Part shown: one piece after another, positions 6,102-13,139 of the stretch | How the letters are laid out: the number at the start of each line of letters is the position of its first letter | Position numbering within the stretch: the first letter of the stretch is position 1 | From: a virus | Direction: 5' to 3' (one strand) | DNA: 26,116 nucleotides | IMG/VR virus record: IMGVR_UViG_3300020057_000141 | Span: 1-26,116 of that record | The notes under the pieces: generated by a model | Database searches by the model: none | Told to the model about the DNA's origin: nothing | Seen by the model: only the letters and a program-made list of their open reading frames with translations | Program-made: the position numbers and the translations under genes

Positions 6102-7063
6102 GCAAGTACGGCCCCAGTTCCGCATTCTTTTTCGTCGGCGGCAAGGTGCTGTCCGGCGACCACTACACGCTCGAAGAAACCATCGAAGGCGTGCTCGAAG
6201 AGACGCATGGTCTCGGAGCCTCGTGGGCAGAAGCCCTTCCGGTCGGTATCGCGAGGGTCATGCTCGACGCATCAGGCGGTCTTTACGATGATCGGGCGGC
6301 CGGGATTAACCAGGCATTTCAGGGAGTCTCGACGAACCAGATCGCTCTGTGGGGATTCTCAAGAACCATCGTCGGGTCAGAAGTCTCAATGACGGCTGGA
6401 GATATCTCGTCTAAGTGGCGTAGGATCGCATCGCGTGACGCGCTTACGAAGGCGAATGCAGGGCACGTTCTCACCGGCAAGCTCTACAGGGGTCGGATCG
6501 TTCATGGTGACACGTCAGAGACGGCCGCGTCAGGAAACACGCAGGCAACCTCAATCGATAACAACGCGTCGATCTCTCGGCCGCTCGTTCCGATTACGTC
6601 CTCGTCGATTGCGAACCCGACGAACATCGTGACGCCAGTTCCTCATGGCTTGGTGACCGGAGACGTTGTGTTCATCGCGAATCATTCGGGCTCGACTCCC
6701 GCCGTCGCGGGCGAGTACACCGCGACCGTTATCAACACGACTACGTTCACGGTTCCGGTCAACGTGACGACTGGGGGCACCGGTGGAACATTCAAACAAC
6801 TGAACACTCGGAATGCCGTGGGTCATCTTCACGTGACCGCGCTGGTTCTCGGCGGGTACACGAACGTGACCATAAAGATCCGCCACAGTGTTGACAATTC
6901 GGTTTACGCGGATGCTGCGACGTTTACGGTTGTGTCGGCTGCCAATGTTTCCGAAGAGCTGGCGATTGCAAACCTTAATAGGTACCGAGCGATGAGTTGG
7001 TTGTTCAACGGAAGCGGTAGCGCCATGTCGATCACGCCCGTCGTCGCAGTGAGCCATGCATGA
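6098..7063 (+). CDS. tail tube protein with inserted beta module (paralogue 1)
   Basis: 321 residues. The N-terminal segment, with LEETIEGVLEETHGLGASWA then LPVGIARVML and ASGGLYDD, matches the pattern of siphophage tail-tube proteins and the shorter protein at 7140-7562. Residues about 165-234 (ITSSSIANPTNIVTPVPHGL, then TTFTVPVNVTTGGTGG) form a separate module seen in many phage structural proteins. After it, LHVTALVLGGYTNVTIKIRH resumes a tube-like pattern. The protein should polymerise into the inner tail tube, with the module probably exposed on the surface. ATGA overlap with the previous gene. Confidence 0.75.
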   Translation: MSKYGPSSAFFFVGGKVLSGDHYTLEETIEGVLEETHGLGASWAEALPVGIARVMLDASGGLYDDRAAGINQAFQGVSTNQIALWGFSRTIVGSEVSMTAGDISSKWRRIASRDALTKANAGHVLTGKLYRGRIVHGDTSETAASGNTQATSIDNNASISRPLVPITSSSIANPTNIVTPVPHGLVTGDVVFIANHSGSTPAVAGEYTATVINTTTFTVPVNVTTGGTGGTFKQLNTRNAVGHLHVTALVLGGYTNVTIKIRHSVDNSVYADAATFTVVSAANVSEELAIANLNRYRAMSWLFNGSGSAMSITPVVAVSHA

Positions 7064-7139
7064 GCTTGATCACTATTGCAGTAACAACGGGGCTCCGGCG
7101 CAAGCTTGATGCTCTACAACAACACAGGAGGACGGACCA

Positions 7140-7562
7140 ATGGCTAAGTCAGGACCAGCAGTAGTAAAGGTTTGGTACGATAATTCGGGCGGAACGCCCG
7201 TCGATATCACTCAGTACGTTCTGAGCATCAATGATATTGAGATCGAGTCGATGACCGAGGAGAAGCATCCTCTCGGTACCGCCTGGGATGAGTCTCTTCC
7301 GATCGGTGTTGCGAAGATGAATGACATCGAGATCAGCGGTCTCTTCGACGACGCCGCGACCACGGGTCCCGATGCTTTGCTTGCCGGCCGAGCGCCTGAA
7401 GCGCCCACGGCCGGGACCAGGACGTTAAAGATTGAGTGGAATGCGAGCAAGTCAACAGCGGTCGAGACGTACCTCATGAGCTACGCCCGCGCGGCTGATC
7501 GCAATGGCCTGACGAAGTACAAGGTCAAGCTCAAGCCCAGCGGGGGAGTCACCGAGGTGTAG
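7140..7562 (+). CDS. second tail tube-like protein (paralogue 2)
   Basis: 140 residues. MTEEKHPLGTAWDESLPIGV followed by AKMNDIEISGLFDDA aligns by eye with EETHGLGASWAEALPVGIAR followed by VMLDASGGLYDD of the upstream protein, so the two share ancestry. It lacks the inserted module and the long C-terminus. It could be the main tube subunit, with the 321-residue version a decorated or minor form, or it could form a tail-initiating ring. GGAGGA lies about 10 bases before ATG 7140. A hairpin and the tRNA gene follow. Confidence 0.7.
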   Translation: MAKSGPAVVKVWYDNSGGTPVDITQYVLSINDIEIESMTEEKHPLGTAWDESLPIGVAKMNDIEISGLFDDAATTGPDALLAGRAPEAPTAGTRTLKIEWNASKSTAVETYLMSYARAADRNGLTKYKVKLKPSGGVTEV

Positions 7563-7571
7563 AAATGACGT

Positions 7572-7597
7572 GGCTTGAACGGGCAACCCGTCAAGCC
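7572..7597 (+). other. strong hairpin just upstream of the tRNA
   Basis: GGCTTG-A-ACGGG (7572-7583) pairs with CCCGT-CAAGCC (7587-7597): eleven pairs with a one-base bulge and a CAA loop. It ends nine bases before the tRNA 5' end. It may guide separation of the tRNA from the tail-gene mRNA or protect the upstream mRNA end after cutting. Confidence 0.65.
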
Positions 7598-7606
7598 GAG
7601 GTACAT

Positions 7607-7682
7607 CGCGCTGTAGAGCAGTGGTCAGCTCGTCTGGTTCATACCCAGAAGGTCGCAGGTCCGAATCCTGCCAGCGCTACCA
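7607..7682 (+). tRNA. tRNA with CAT anticodon, initiator-like (fMet-type)
   Basis: A complete 76-base cloverleaf. The acceptor arm has six pairs plus a C1/T72 mismatch; D stem GAGC/GCTC; anticodon stem TCTGG/CCAGA with loop TTCATAC (anticodon CAT at 7640-7642); T stem GCAGG/CCTGC with loop TCCGAAT; discriminator A and an encoded CCA end. Initiator features are the unpaired C at position 1 and the A11-T24 pair in the D stem, plus overall similarity to bacterial fMet tRNA (AGCTCGTC, TCATA, GAAGGTCG segments). Only two of the three anticodon-stem GC pairs typical of initiators are present. Elongator Met or Ile2 remain possible. Confidence 0.85.
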
Positions 7683-7686
7683 GAGT

Positions 7687-7724
7687 CCGCGCCATCCCAC
7701 GGAATGGGTCCGTGGCTCACGCGG
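7687..7724 (+). other. two-part stem-loop just downstream of the tRNA
   Basis: An outer stem CCGCG (7687-7691) with CGCGG (7720-7724) encloses a perfect inner hairpin CCACGGA (7697-7703) with TCCGTGG (7709-7715), loop ATGGG. It begins five bases after the tRNA CCA end and finishes before the ribosome site of the next gene. Likely a processing or mRNA-stability element. Confidence 0.6.
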
Positions 7725-7740
7725 CACCGGAGAAACGGAA

Positions 7741-8187
7741 ATGTTCGCGCACAGAATTACGAAGATAGTCGAGGTCCAGGACGGAGAGGACACCGTTCTC
7801 GTCCACATCAGGAAGCTGTCGGCGGTCGAACTGAGAGAAGCAAACGAAGCGAAGCAGGCCGAGATCGCTACGCTTGCCAAGAACATGGGACCGGCTCTCA
7901 TGGGCGAGTTCCAGCGGGCGGCCAAGGAGAAGGACGAGAAAGCGCCGGCAGCGTATCCCAGGCCGGTACCGACACCGAAAACTCCTGAGGAACTGAAGGT
8001 GGCCAGGGAGGCCCAGTTCTACGGGTACGAGAGGATGACCACGCTCAAGCGCGGCATCGTCCGATGGGGCGTCAAAGAAACCGTCGAGGAGGGCATCCCG
8101 CTTCTCGATGAGGAGACATGCGAGCTTCTGTTCCGGGAGATCATGGAGCTTTCGATTCCTCCGGCTGATGCGTTCCCAAAAGGCTAA
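7741..8187 (+). CDS. tail assembly chaperone, gpG-like
   Basis: 148 residues from ATG 7741 (GGAG about 12 bases upstream). The frame is open upstream, but that would run through the tRNA gene. The protein is charged and helical (VELREANEAKQAEIATLAKN). Position directly before the tape measure, and the CCCAAAA slippery heptamer just before its stop, mark it as the counterpart of lambda gpG: a chaperone that coats the tape measure while the tail tube assembles, not present in finished virions. Most ribosomes should stop here; a minority shift to make the G-T fusion. Confidence 0.8.
   Translation: MFAHRITKIVEVQDGEDTVLVHIRKLSAVELREANEAKQAEIATLAKNMGPALMGEFQRAAKEKDEKAPAAYPRPVPTPKTPEELKVAREAQFYGYERMTTLKRGIVRWGVKETVEEGIPLLDEETCELLFREIMELSIPPADAFPKG
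8175..8181 (+). promoter_or_regulatory. programmed -1 frameshift site CCCAAAA
   Basis: The heptamer reads C CCA AAA in the gpG frame, the canonical X XXY YYZ arrangement, two codons before the stop (GGC TAA). After a -1 slip the next codon is AGG at 8181 and the frame stays open to 8492, joining the T-like segment. This reproduces the G/GT logic of long-tailed phages. Confidence 0.85.
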
Positions 8188-8492
8188 AGGAGCTTCACCG
8201 GATACTCGATGGAGACGAGGACGTTGATGAGGATGTCAGGCGGGTGTGGACGGTCGCGCTCATCGCCAAGGAGTTCGGAGTCCTGCCGTCTCTTGTGGTG
8301 CGGGATTTAGAGGAGGACCCGGAAGGTTCGGCGATCGAGTGTCTGGGGTTTCTTAGGTACGCTCAGGCAAAGTCGGCGTTCGATGAGGCCAAGTCCGAAA
8401 AGGATTTGAAGCCGTGGAAGGACTCACGGATGATGGATTTCGTAACGAAGCACACTTTCGATCTGAAGAAGGAAAGGCGAGAAAAGGGATAA
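8181..8492 (+). CDS. gpT-like extension, made as G-T fusion by -1 frameshift
   Basis: The -1 frame continues from the slippery site with RLKELHRILDGDEDVDEDVR, then VWTVALIAKEFGVLPSLVVR and a charged C-terminus. The fusion would be about 250 residues. In lambda the T part recruits tail-tube subunits to the chaperone-coated tape measure. An internal GTG at 8244 exists but has no good ribosome site, and the open frame back to the slippery site supports expression only as a fusion. The tape-measure gene starts four bases later. Confidence 0.8.
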   Translation, partial: RLKELHRILDGDEDVDEDVRRVWTVALIAKEFGVLPSLVVRDLEEDPEGSAIECLGFLRYAQAKSAFDEAKSEKDLKPWKDSRMMDFVTKHTFDLKKERREKG

Positions 8493-8496
8493 CTGA

Positions 8497-11400
8497 ATGG
8501 CGCAGGTTACGATTGTCGAAGCCATCATTCGCCTCCGCGACGAGATGACGACGAAGTTGAAGGCGGCGGGTAGTGCCCTTCTTCCGCTGTCGATTGGCAT
8601 GACCGCATTGGGCGGCGGAGCGCTTAAGGCCGCTAGCGATTTCGAGTCCGCCTTCGCCGGGGTGAGGAAGACGTTCAGCGGCACGGAAGAAGATCTGCAG
8701 ATGGTGAATGCCGCCATCAGGAAAATGGCGACTCAGATCCCGGCGACGACGACCGAGCTTGCAGCAGTAGCGGAAGCGGCGGGTCAGTTGGGGATCAAGG
8801 GAGGAGCGAACGTACTGGCCTTCACCGAGACGATGGTGAGGTTGGGCGTTTCGACGAACCTGACTGCCGAAGAGGCAGCGGTTGGGTTTGCGCGGTTCCA
8901 GAACATTACTCTTTCGGGAAAGGAGACCGTTGGCCAACTCGGCTCAGCGCTCGTCTTTCTAGGAAACAACTTCGCCACAACAGAGCGGGAGATTCTTGAG
9001 ATGTCCATCCGTCTCGCGAAGGCCGGTGAGGTTGCCGGGCTCTCGCGGACAGAAATCATGGGTATCTCGGCGGCGCTATCTTCGGTTGGTATTGAGGCGG
9101 AGGCTGGCGGCGCTGCCGCTTCTAGAATTCTCATCAACATGCAGGTCGAGGCTCGAAAGGGCGGGGCGGTTTTTGCGGAAATGGCGAAGACGGCAGGTGA
9201 GACTACGGAAGCGTTCCAAAAGATGGTTTTAAATAGTCCGGCTCAAGCGCTGCAAGAAATGGCCGCTGGTCTGAACAAGGTAAACAAGAGCGCCGGAGAC
9301 GTCTTCGGTCTGCTCGAAGAGCTTGGAATCACGGGTCAGCGTGAGCGCGATGCGGCCCTTGGTCTTGCCACGGCGCACGAGATGCTTGGCGATGCGATGA
9401 CCGGAGCCGGGAAGGCCGCGAAGGAGAACACGGCTCTCTTGACGGAGTCCGGCCAGAGGTTCGTAACGCTGGAGTCCATTCTCAAGACGACATGGAGCGC
9501 CGTTAAAGATGTTGGCATCGAGATCGGTCAGGGCCTTTTGCCACAGGTTAAGACTTTGGCAGTCGCGGTTCGTGACCAGCTTGTTCCGGCGTTGCAAGGC
9601 GCGGCGACCCTGTTCAAGTATTCCGATCCGATTGTAAGAAATACTGCGCTCGCCATTGGCGCGTTTGTCGTCGCCATCCCATCAGCGCTCATTGCGCTTG
9701 GTACGCTCGGTGCTTCCGCGGGGCCAATTGTTATTGGCTTTGGCCTCATGAAGAAGGCTTTTGCGGGCGTGACCTTGGCGTTGGGCGCTTGGTATGCAAT
9801 GTCAATTCTTGTCGCCGCAGGTCTCGTCTATGTCGTCTTCAAGGTTGCCGAGTCGAACGCGATCATTGCTGAGTCTCTGGCCAAGACGGCGGCGGCAGCG
9901 GAGCAGACAACGAAGACGATCGGGGCCAACTGGAAGACCGATCAAACGGCTGCGTTCTATAGGCGGGGACTTAACGAGGCGATGTCGGACGGTGTGCCTA
10001 TCAGCTATGGACTTCGCAAGGGGATCAACGCGCTGAATGCGACTACGGTGTCGTCGATTGCATTGAAAGTACAATTGGACGAGGTGGAGCGGAAGAATGC
10101 TGGCACCAAGGCGTCACTGACAAAGCTCACTGACGAGCAGTCGGCCGCGCTGCGCGCATTGATAAACGAGACGCGCAATCTTGGTCTTGAGAACGAGCCA
10201 GTGCACATTCAAGCTATTGAGCTGTCGAAGCAGAAACTCGCGGCGAACCTTGCCGAAGCGAAGGGCACGAAGATTCTCGAAGCTGCCGCCTATGCGCTTG
10301 CGAAGGCCGAACGAGCGGCGGCCACTGAGCAGGGGTGGAAGAAGATCCACGAAGACATCGCGGAGGCAGACAAGGAAGCACAGAAACTTCTCGTGTCGAT
10401 GATCAATCTGAACAAGGAGCAGGAAAAGATCGCGATGGCGACCGGGATGGCGTCTCTGGACAAGATGCTCGGTAACGCGGCGAAGAATGCCGATCTGCTT
10501 TACACGAAGCAACTTCCAATCGAAGTCGTGATGATGGAACAGGTCAACGCGCTGAAGCAGCAGGAGGTGTTGCGTAAGGAGGAGCTGGCGGCGCTCGACC
10601 GGATCAAGGCGAAGTATCCACAGATGGCGAAATTCGTCGAGGAGATCAAGAAGGGTCTTGAGAAGACCACGAAGGAAACCTTTGATTGGGGCAAGGCGCT
10701 TCAGGCTGTGACGAACTTCATGGAGATTCTTGGGATCAATGCGGAGTCGGCTTTCGGAAAGGCGATTGCCGGTATTACCGCCACGCTTGCGCTGACTCAG
10801 GAAACCTCGAAGCTCATGAAGGACGCGGACGGGAACAAGGTCAAGTTTTTCGATTTGGACAATGCGAAGCAGGGTCAGGTAGCGCAGGCCGGGCTGAACG
10901 CCGCCATGATCGCCTATAAGTCTGGCGCACTCGGGGGGGCGGCGGCCGGGGCCATATTCGGGGCGCAGTTCGGTCCGTGGGGCATAGCGATCGGGGGTGC
11001 CGTTGGTGGCCTGCTCGGATTCTTCGGAGCATCCAAGAGGGCCCGCGAAGAGCAGGCGCGTCTCGCCGAACAGCTTCGCAAGACGCGCGACGAGTACATC
11101 CGCGCGGCTGGTGGCATCGAGACGCTTCGTGCACGGGCAGAGGCTGCTGGAGCCTCGCTCTTTGCGATGCTGAACGCGTCCACGGTCCAGGCCTACCAGC
11201 AGGCGATTGAGGATCTGAACAGGGTACTCGGCCTGCATGACGAGGGCTGGGAACTTCTGAATGCCGCGATGAACAAGTACGGCATCGGAGTCGAGCAGCT
11301 TGGACCGAAGTTCGCTCAGCAGAAGCTGAACGAGCAAGTCTCGGAATTGATCCAGAACTACGAGATCCTCACGAGGGCTGGTGTTGACCAGACCGTCGTG

Positions 11401-12030
11401 CTGGAGAAGATGTCCAAAGACATCAACGAGTACGTCAAGAATTCGCTGATTGCCGGAACTACGGTGCCGGAATCCATGCGTCCGATTCTCGCAAAGCTTA
11501 TTGAACTGGGCCTTCTTACCGACGAGAACGGCGACAAGATGGAGGACCTGTCGAGGGTCAACTTCACCGAGTCTATGGAGGCAGGTGTCGCCCGGCTGAT
11601 CGACAAGATTGGGGAACTTATCGACGCGATGCTCGGCATTCCGAACGTCAACAGGACGGTTACGGTGACGACAAGAAGCGGGCCGAAGAGGGGGGAGGAA
11701 GAGGAAGAGACGTACGGAGACGGCCTTCCGCTCGCGACCCCGCTCGCGGCCGGATATTCCGGCTGGGTGACTCAGCCCAGGACGTTCCTTGTCGGCGAGA
11801 AGGGGCCGGAATTCCTCCAGGTGACCCCGAAGAACGAAATGCCTACCAACCCCCATGGAGCGGGCTCAGGTACGCCCCAGTCCCCTCCTGCGCAGCCTCA
11901 GGCCGCCGCTCCTGAGCAGACTTTCCTCATCAGCATCAACCTCCCGGGCGGGGAAGTCTTGAAATACGTCGAAAAGGCGTCCAAGCGGGGCATGGTCCGA
12001 ATTCACCCCAATTCCGTTAAGGTGTTCTGA
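8497..12030 (+). CDS. tail tape measure protein
   Basis: 1177 residues. The N-terminal region (about 45-150) has FESAFAGVRKTFSGTEEDL and TTTELAAVAEAAGQLGIKGG, the TP901-type tape-measure core. Hydrophobic stretches lie at about 380-450 (IGAFVVAIPSALIALGTLG, ILVAAGLVYVVFKV) and about 810-845 (Gly-rich, IAIGGAVGGLLGFFG), as expected for a protein that enters the host membrane during DNA injection. The rest is largely helical. By the rule of about 0.15 nm per residue, the tail would be roughly 175 nm long. The stop overlaps the next start by one base (TGATG). Confidence 0.92.
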   Translation: MAQVTIVEAIIRLRDEMTTKLKAAGSALLPLSIGMTALGGGALKAASDFESAFAGVRKTFSGTEEDLQMVNAAIRKMATQIPATTTELAAVAEAAGQLGIKGGANVLAFTETMVRLGVSTNLTAEEAAVGFARFQNITLSGKETVGQLGSALVFLGNNFATTEREILEMSIRLAKAGEVAGLSRTEIMGISAALSSVGIEAEAGGAAASRILINMQVEARKGGAVFAEMAKTAGETTEAFQKMVLNSPAQALQEMAAGLNKVNKSAGDVFGLLEELGITGQRERDAALGLATAHEMLGDAMTGAGKAAKENTALLTESGQRFVTLESILKTTWSAVKDVGIEIGQGLLPQVKTLAVAVRDQLVPALQGAATLFKYSDPIVRNTALAIGAFVVAIPSALIALGTLGASAGPIVIGFGLMKKAFAGVTLALGAWYAMSILVAAGLVYVVFKVAESNAIIAESLAKTAAAAEQTTKTIGANWKTDQTAAFYRRGLNEAMSDGVPISYGLRKGINALNATTVSSIALKVQLDEVERKNAGTKASLTKLTDEQSAALRALINETRNLGLENEPVHIQAIELSKQKLAANLAEAKGTKILEAAAYALAKAERAAATEQGWKKIHEDIAEADKEAQKLLVSMINLNKEQEKIAMATGMASLDKMLGNAAKNADLLYTKQLPIEVVMMEQVNALKQQEVLRKEELAALDRIKAKYPQMAKFVEEIKKGLEKTTKETFDWGKALQAVTNFMEILGINAESAFGKAIAGITATLALTQETSKLMKDADGNKVKFFDLDNAKQGQVAQAGLNAAMIAYKSGALGGAAAGAIFGAQFGPWGIAIGGAVGGLLGFFGASKRAREEQARLAEQLRKTRDEYIRAAGGIETLRARAEAAGASLFAMLNASTVQAYQQAIEDLNRVLGLHDEGWELLNAAMNKYGIGVEQLGPKFAQQKLNEQVSELIQNYEILTRAGVDQTVVLEKMSKDINEYVKNSLIAGTTVPESMRPILAKLIELGLLTDENGDKMEDLSRVNFTESMEAGVARLIDKIGELIDAMLGIPNVNRTVTVTTRSGPKRGEEEEETYGDGLPLATPLAAGYSGWVTQPRTFLVGEKGPEFLQVTPKNEMPTNPHGAGSGTPQSPPAQPQAAAPEQTFLISINLPGGEVLKYVEKASKRGMVRIHPNSVKVF

Positions 12031-13139
12031 TGGCGGTTCGATTCATGTGGCAGAACCTGCTCAGAACCGCTACGCTTTCGATCAGTTCGGCAGATGGGTC
12101 ATTCCCGGCGAAGTGGATGCTGGACCCCATGAAGTCGATGGTCTGGAGGTCGAAGCTTGGCTGGACCGTGGTGGCGGGCTTCAACGACAAGCTAGACTTC
12201 AATCTCGGTGGGGTTCTGGTAGCGACTATCGCGGCGGGGTATTACCAGACCGGAGCCGCGCTCGCGGCCGTGGTTGAAACCGCGTTGACCACCGCCTACG
12301 CAACCGGGAAATGGACGGTGACGTACGACACCGCGACGTTCAAGTTCACGATCCTTCACAGTATTACCGCGCACGTTCTTCTGAATTTGACCGGCGCGAA
12401 CATAGCCTCGACGATCTTGACCGATCTGGGCTTCAGTGACGCGGCGGATTCGTCGAGCGCCATCACGCACACGTCGGACTACACATCGTATCAATCGCGC
12501 CACTTCGTGACGTTCGATCTTGGTGCGGCCAGTCTGATTACGGCAGTCGGCGCGATAGGACTTCAGAGCCTCACGTCTCTCGGATCGGTCCGCCTTGAGG
12601 CGAATACCGCGGGAACCGTTGCCGGATTCCAGTCCCCTGCCTATTCGGCGACGAAGGTGGCGGCTGACTTCTACGACGACGGGCTCATTCATTACCTCAG
12701 CCAGACGTATCGCTACTGGAGGATCGTGCTGGACGATCCGTCTAAGACAAGTGGGTATCAGCAGATTGGCCTTCCGTACATCGGCGGGTACTTTGATCTT
12801 TCGGTTCCCCCGGAGAGGGCGACCATGGGACATGGGCAGGATCGGTTCTCGCGCTCTTCGGTGGGTGATGCCGGCAGCGTGTTCGTGGACGTGCGTCCGA
12901 CCGGGAAGACGCGGAACATTCCGATGAAGTTATTGACCGACGTGGACAAGGCGAATCTCGAGACGATGCAGAAGACGATTGACCAGAGGGCGCAGTTCTT
13001 CGCGTTCGATCCGGTGAACGTTCCGGCGCAGTTTCTGTATGCGAGTGTGGTGGTTGGAGATTTCGTGCATCACATGGGCGGAGGTCCGTCCTCGGCGTAC
13101 TGGGATGGAAACATCACCGTGACCGAGCGACTGCAATGA
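12030..13139 (+). CDS. distal tail-like protein with inserted beta module
   Basis: 369 residues. Directly follows the tape measure, where the distal tail protein is expected. Residues about 50-145 (DKLDFNLGGVLVATIAAGYY, then TGKWTVTYDTATFKFTI and ASTILTDLGFSDAAD) form a module also found at about 722-815 of the next protein. The middle (SRHFVTFDLGAASLITAVGA, YRYWRIVLDD) resembles a jelly-roll binding domain. The C-terminus, with FFAFDPVNVPAQFLYASVVV, is compatible with a ring-forming hub partner. TGATG and ATGA overlaps couple it to both neighbours. Confidence 0.6.
   Translation: MAVRFMWQNLLRTATLSISSADGSFPAKWMLDPMKSMVWRSKLGWTVVAGFNDKLDFNLGGVLVATIAAGYYQTGAALAAVVETALTTAYATGKWTVTYDTATFKFTILHSITAHVLLNLTGANIASTILTDLGFSDAADSSSAITHTSDYTSYQSRHFVTFDLGAASLITAVGAIGLQSLTSLGSVRLEANTAGTVAGFQSPAYSATKVAADFYDDGLIHYLSQTYRYWRIVLDDPSKTSGYQQIGLPYIGGYFDLSVPPERATMGHGQDRFSRSSVGDAGSVFVDVRPTGKTRNIPMKLLTDVDKANLETMQKTIDQRAQFFAFDPVNVPAQFLYASVVVGDFVHHMGGGPSSAYWDGNITVTERLQ

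Noticed and set aside
7565-7768. 67-codon + strand frame across the tRNA
   Set aside because: It reads through the hairpin and tRNA and gives the familiar spurious peptide from tRNA genes (VHTQKVAGPNPASATR).
8244-8492. Independent gene from GTG 8244
   Set aside because: No good ribosome site, and the frame is open back to the slippery heptamer, so a frameshift fusion explains it better.
10114-11856. 580-codon open frame on the minus strand inside the tape-measure gene (also long antisense frames at 289-1206 and 1655-2770)
   Set aside because: They lie opposite well-supported genes, have Arg/Leu/His-rich sequence typical of antisense frames in GC-rich DNA, and resemble no family.
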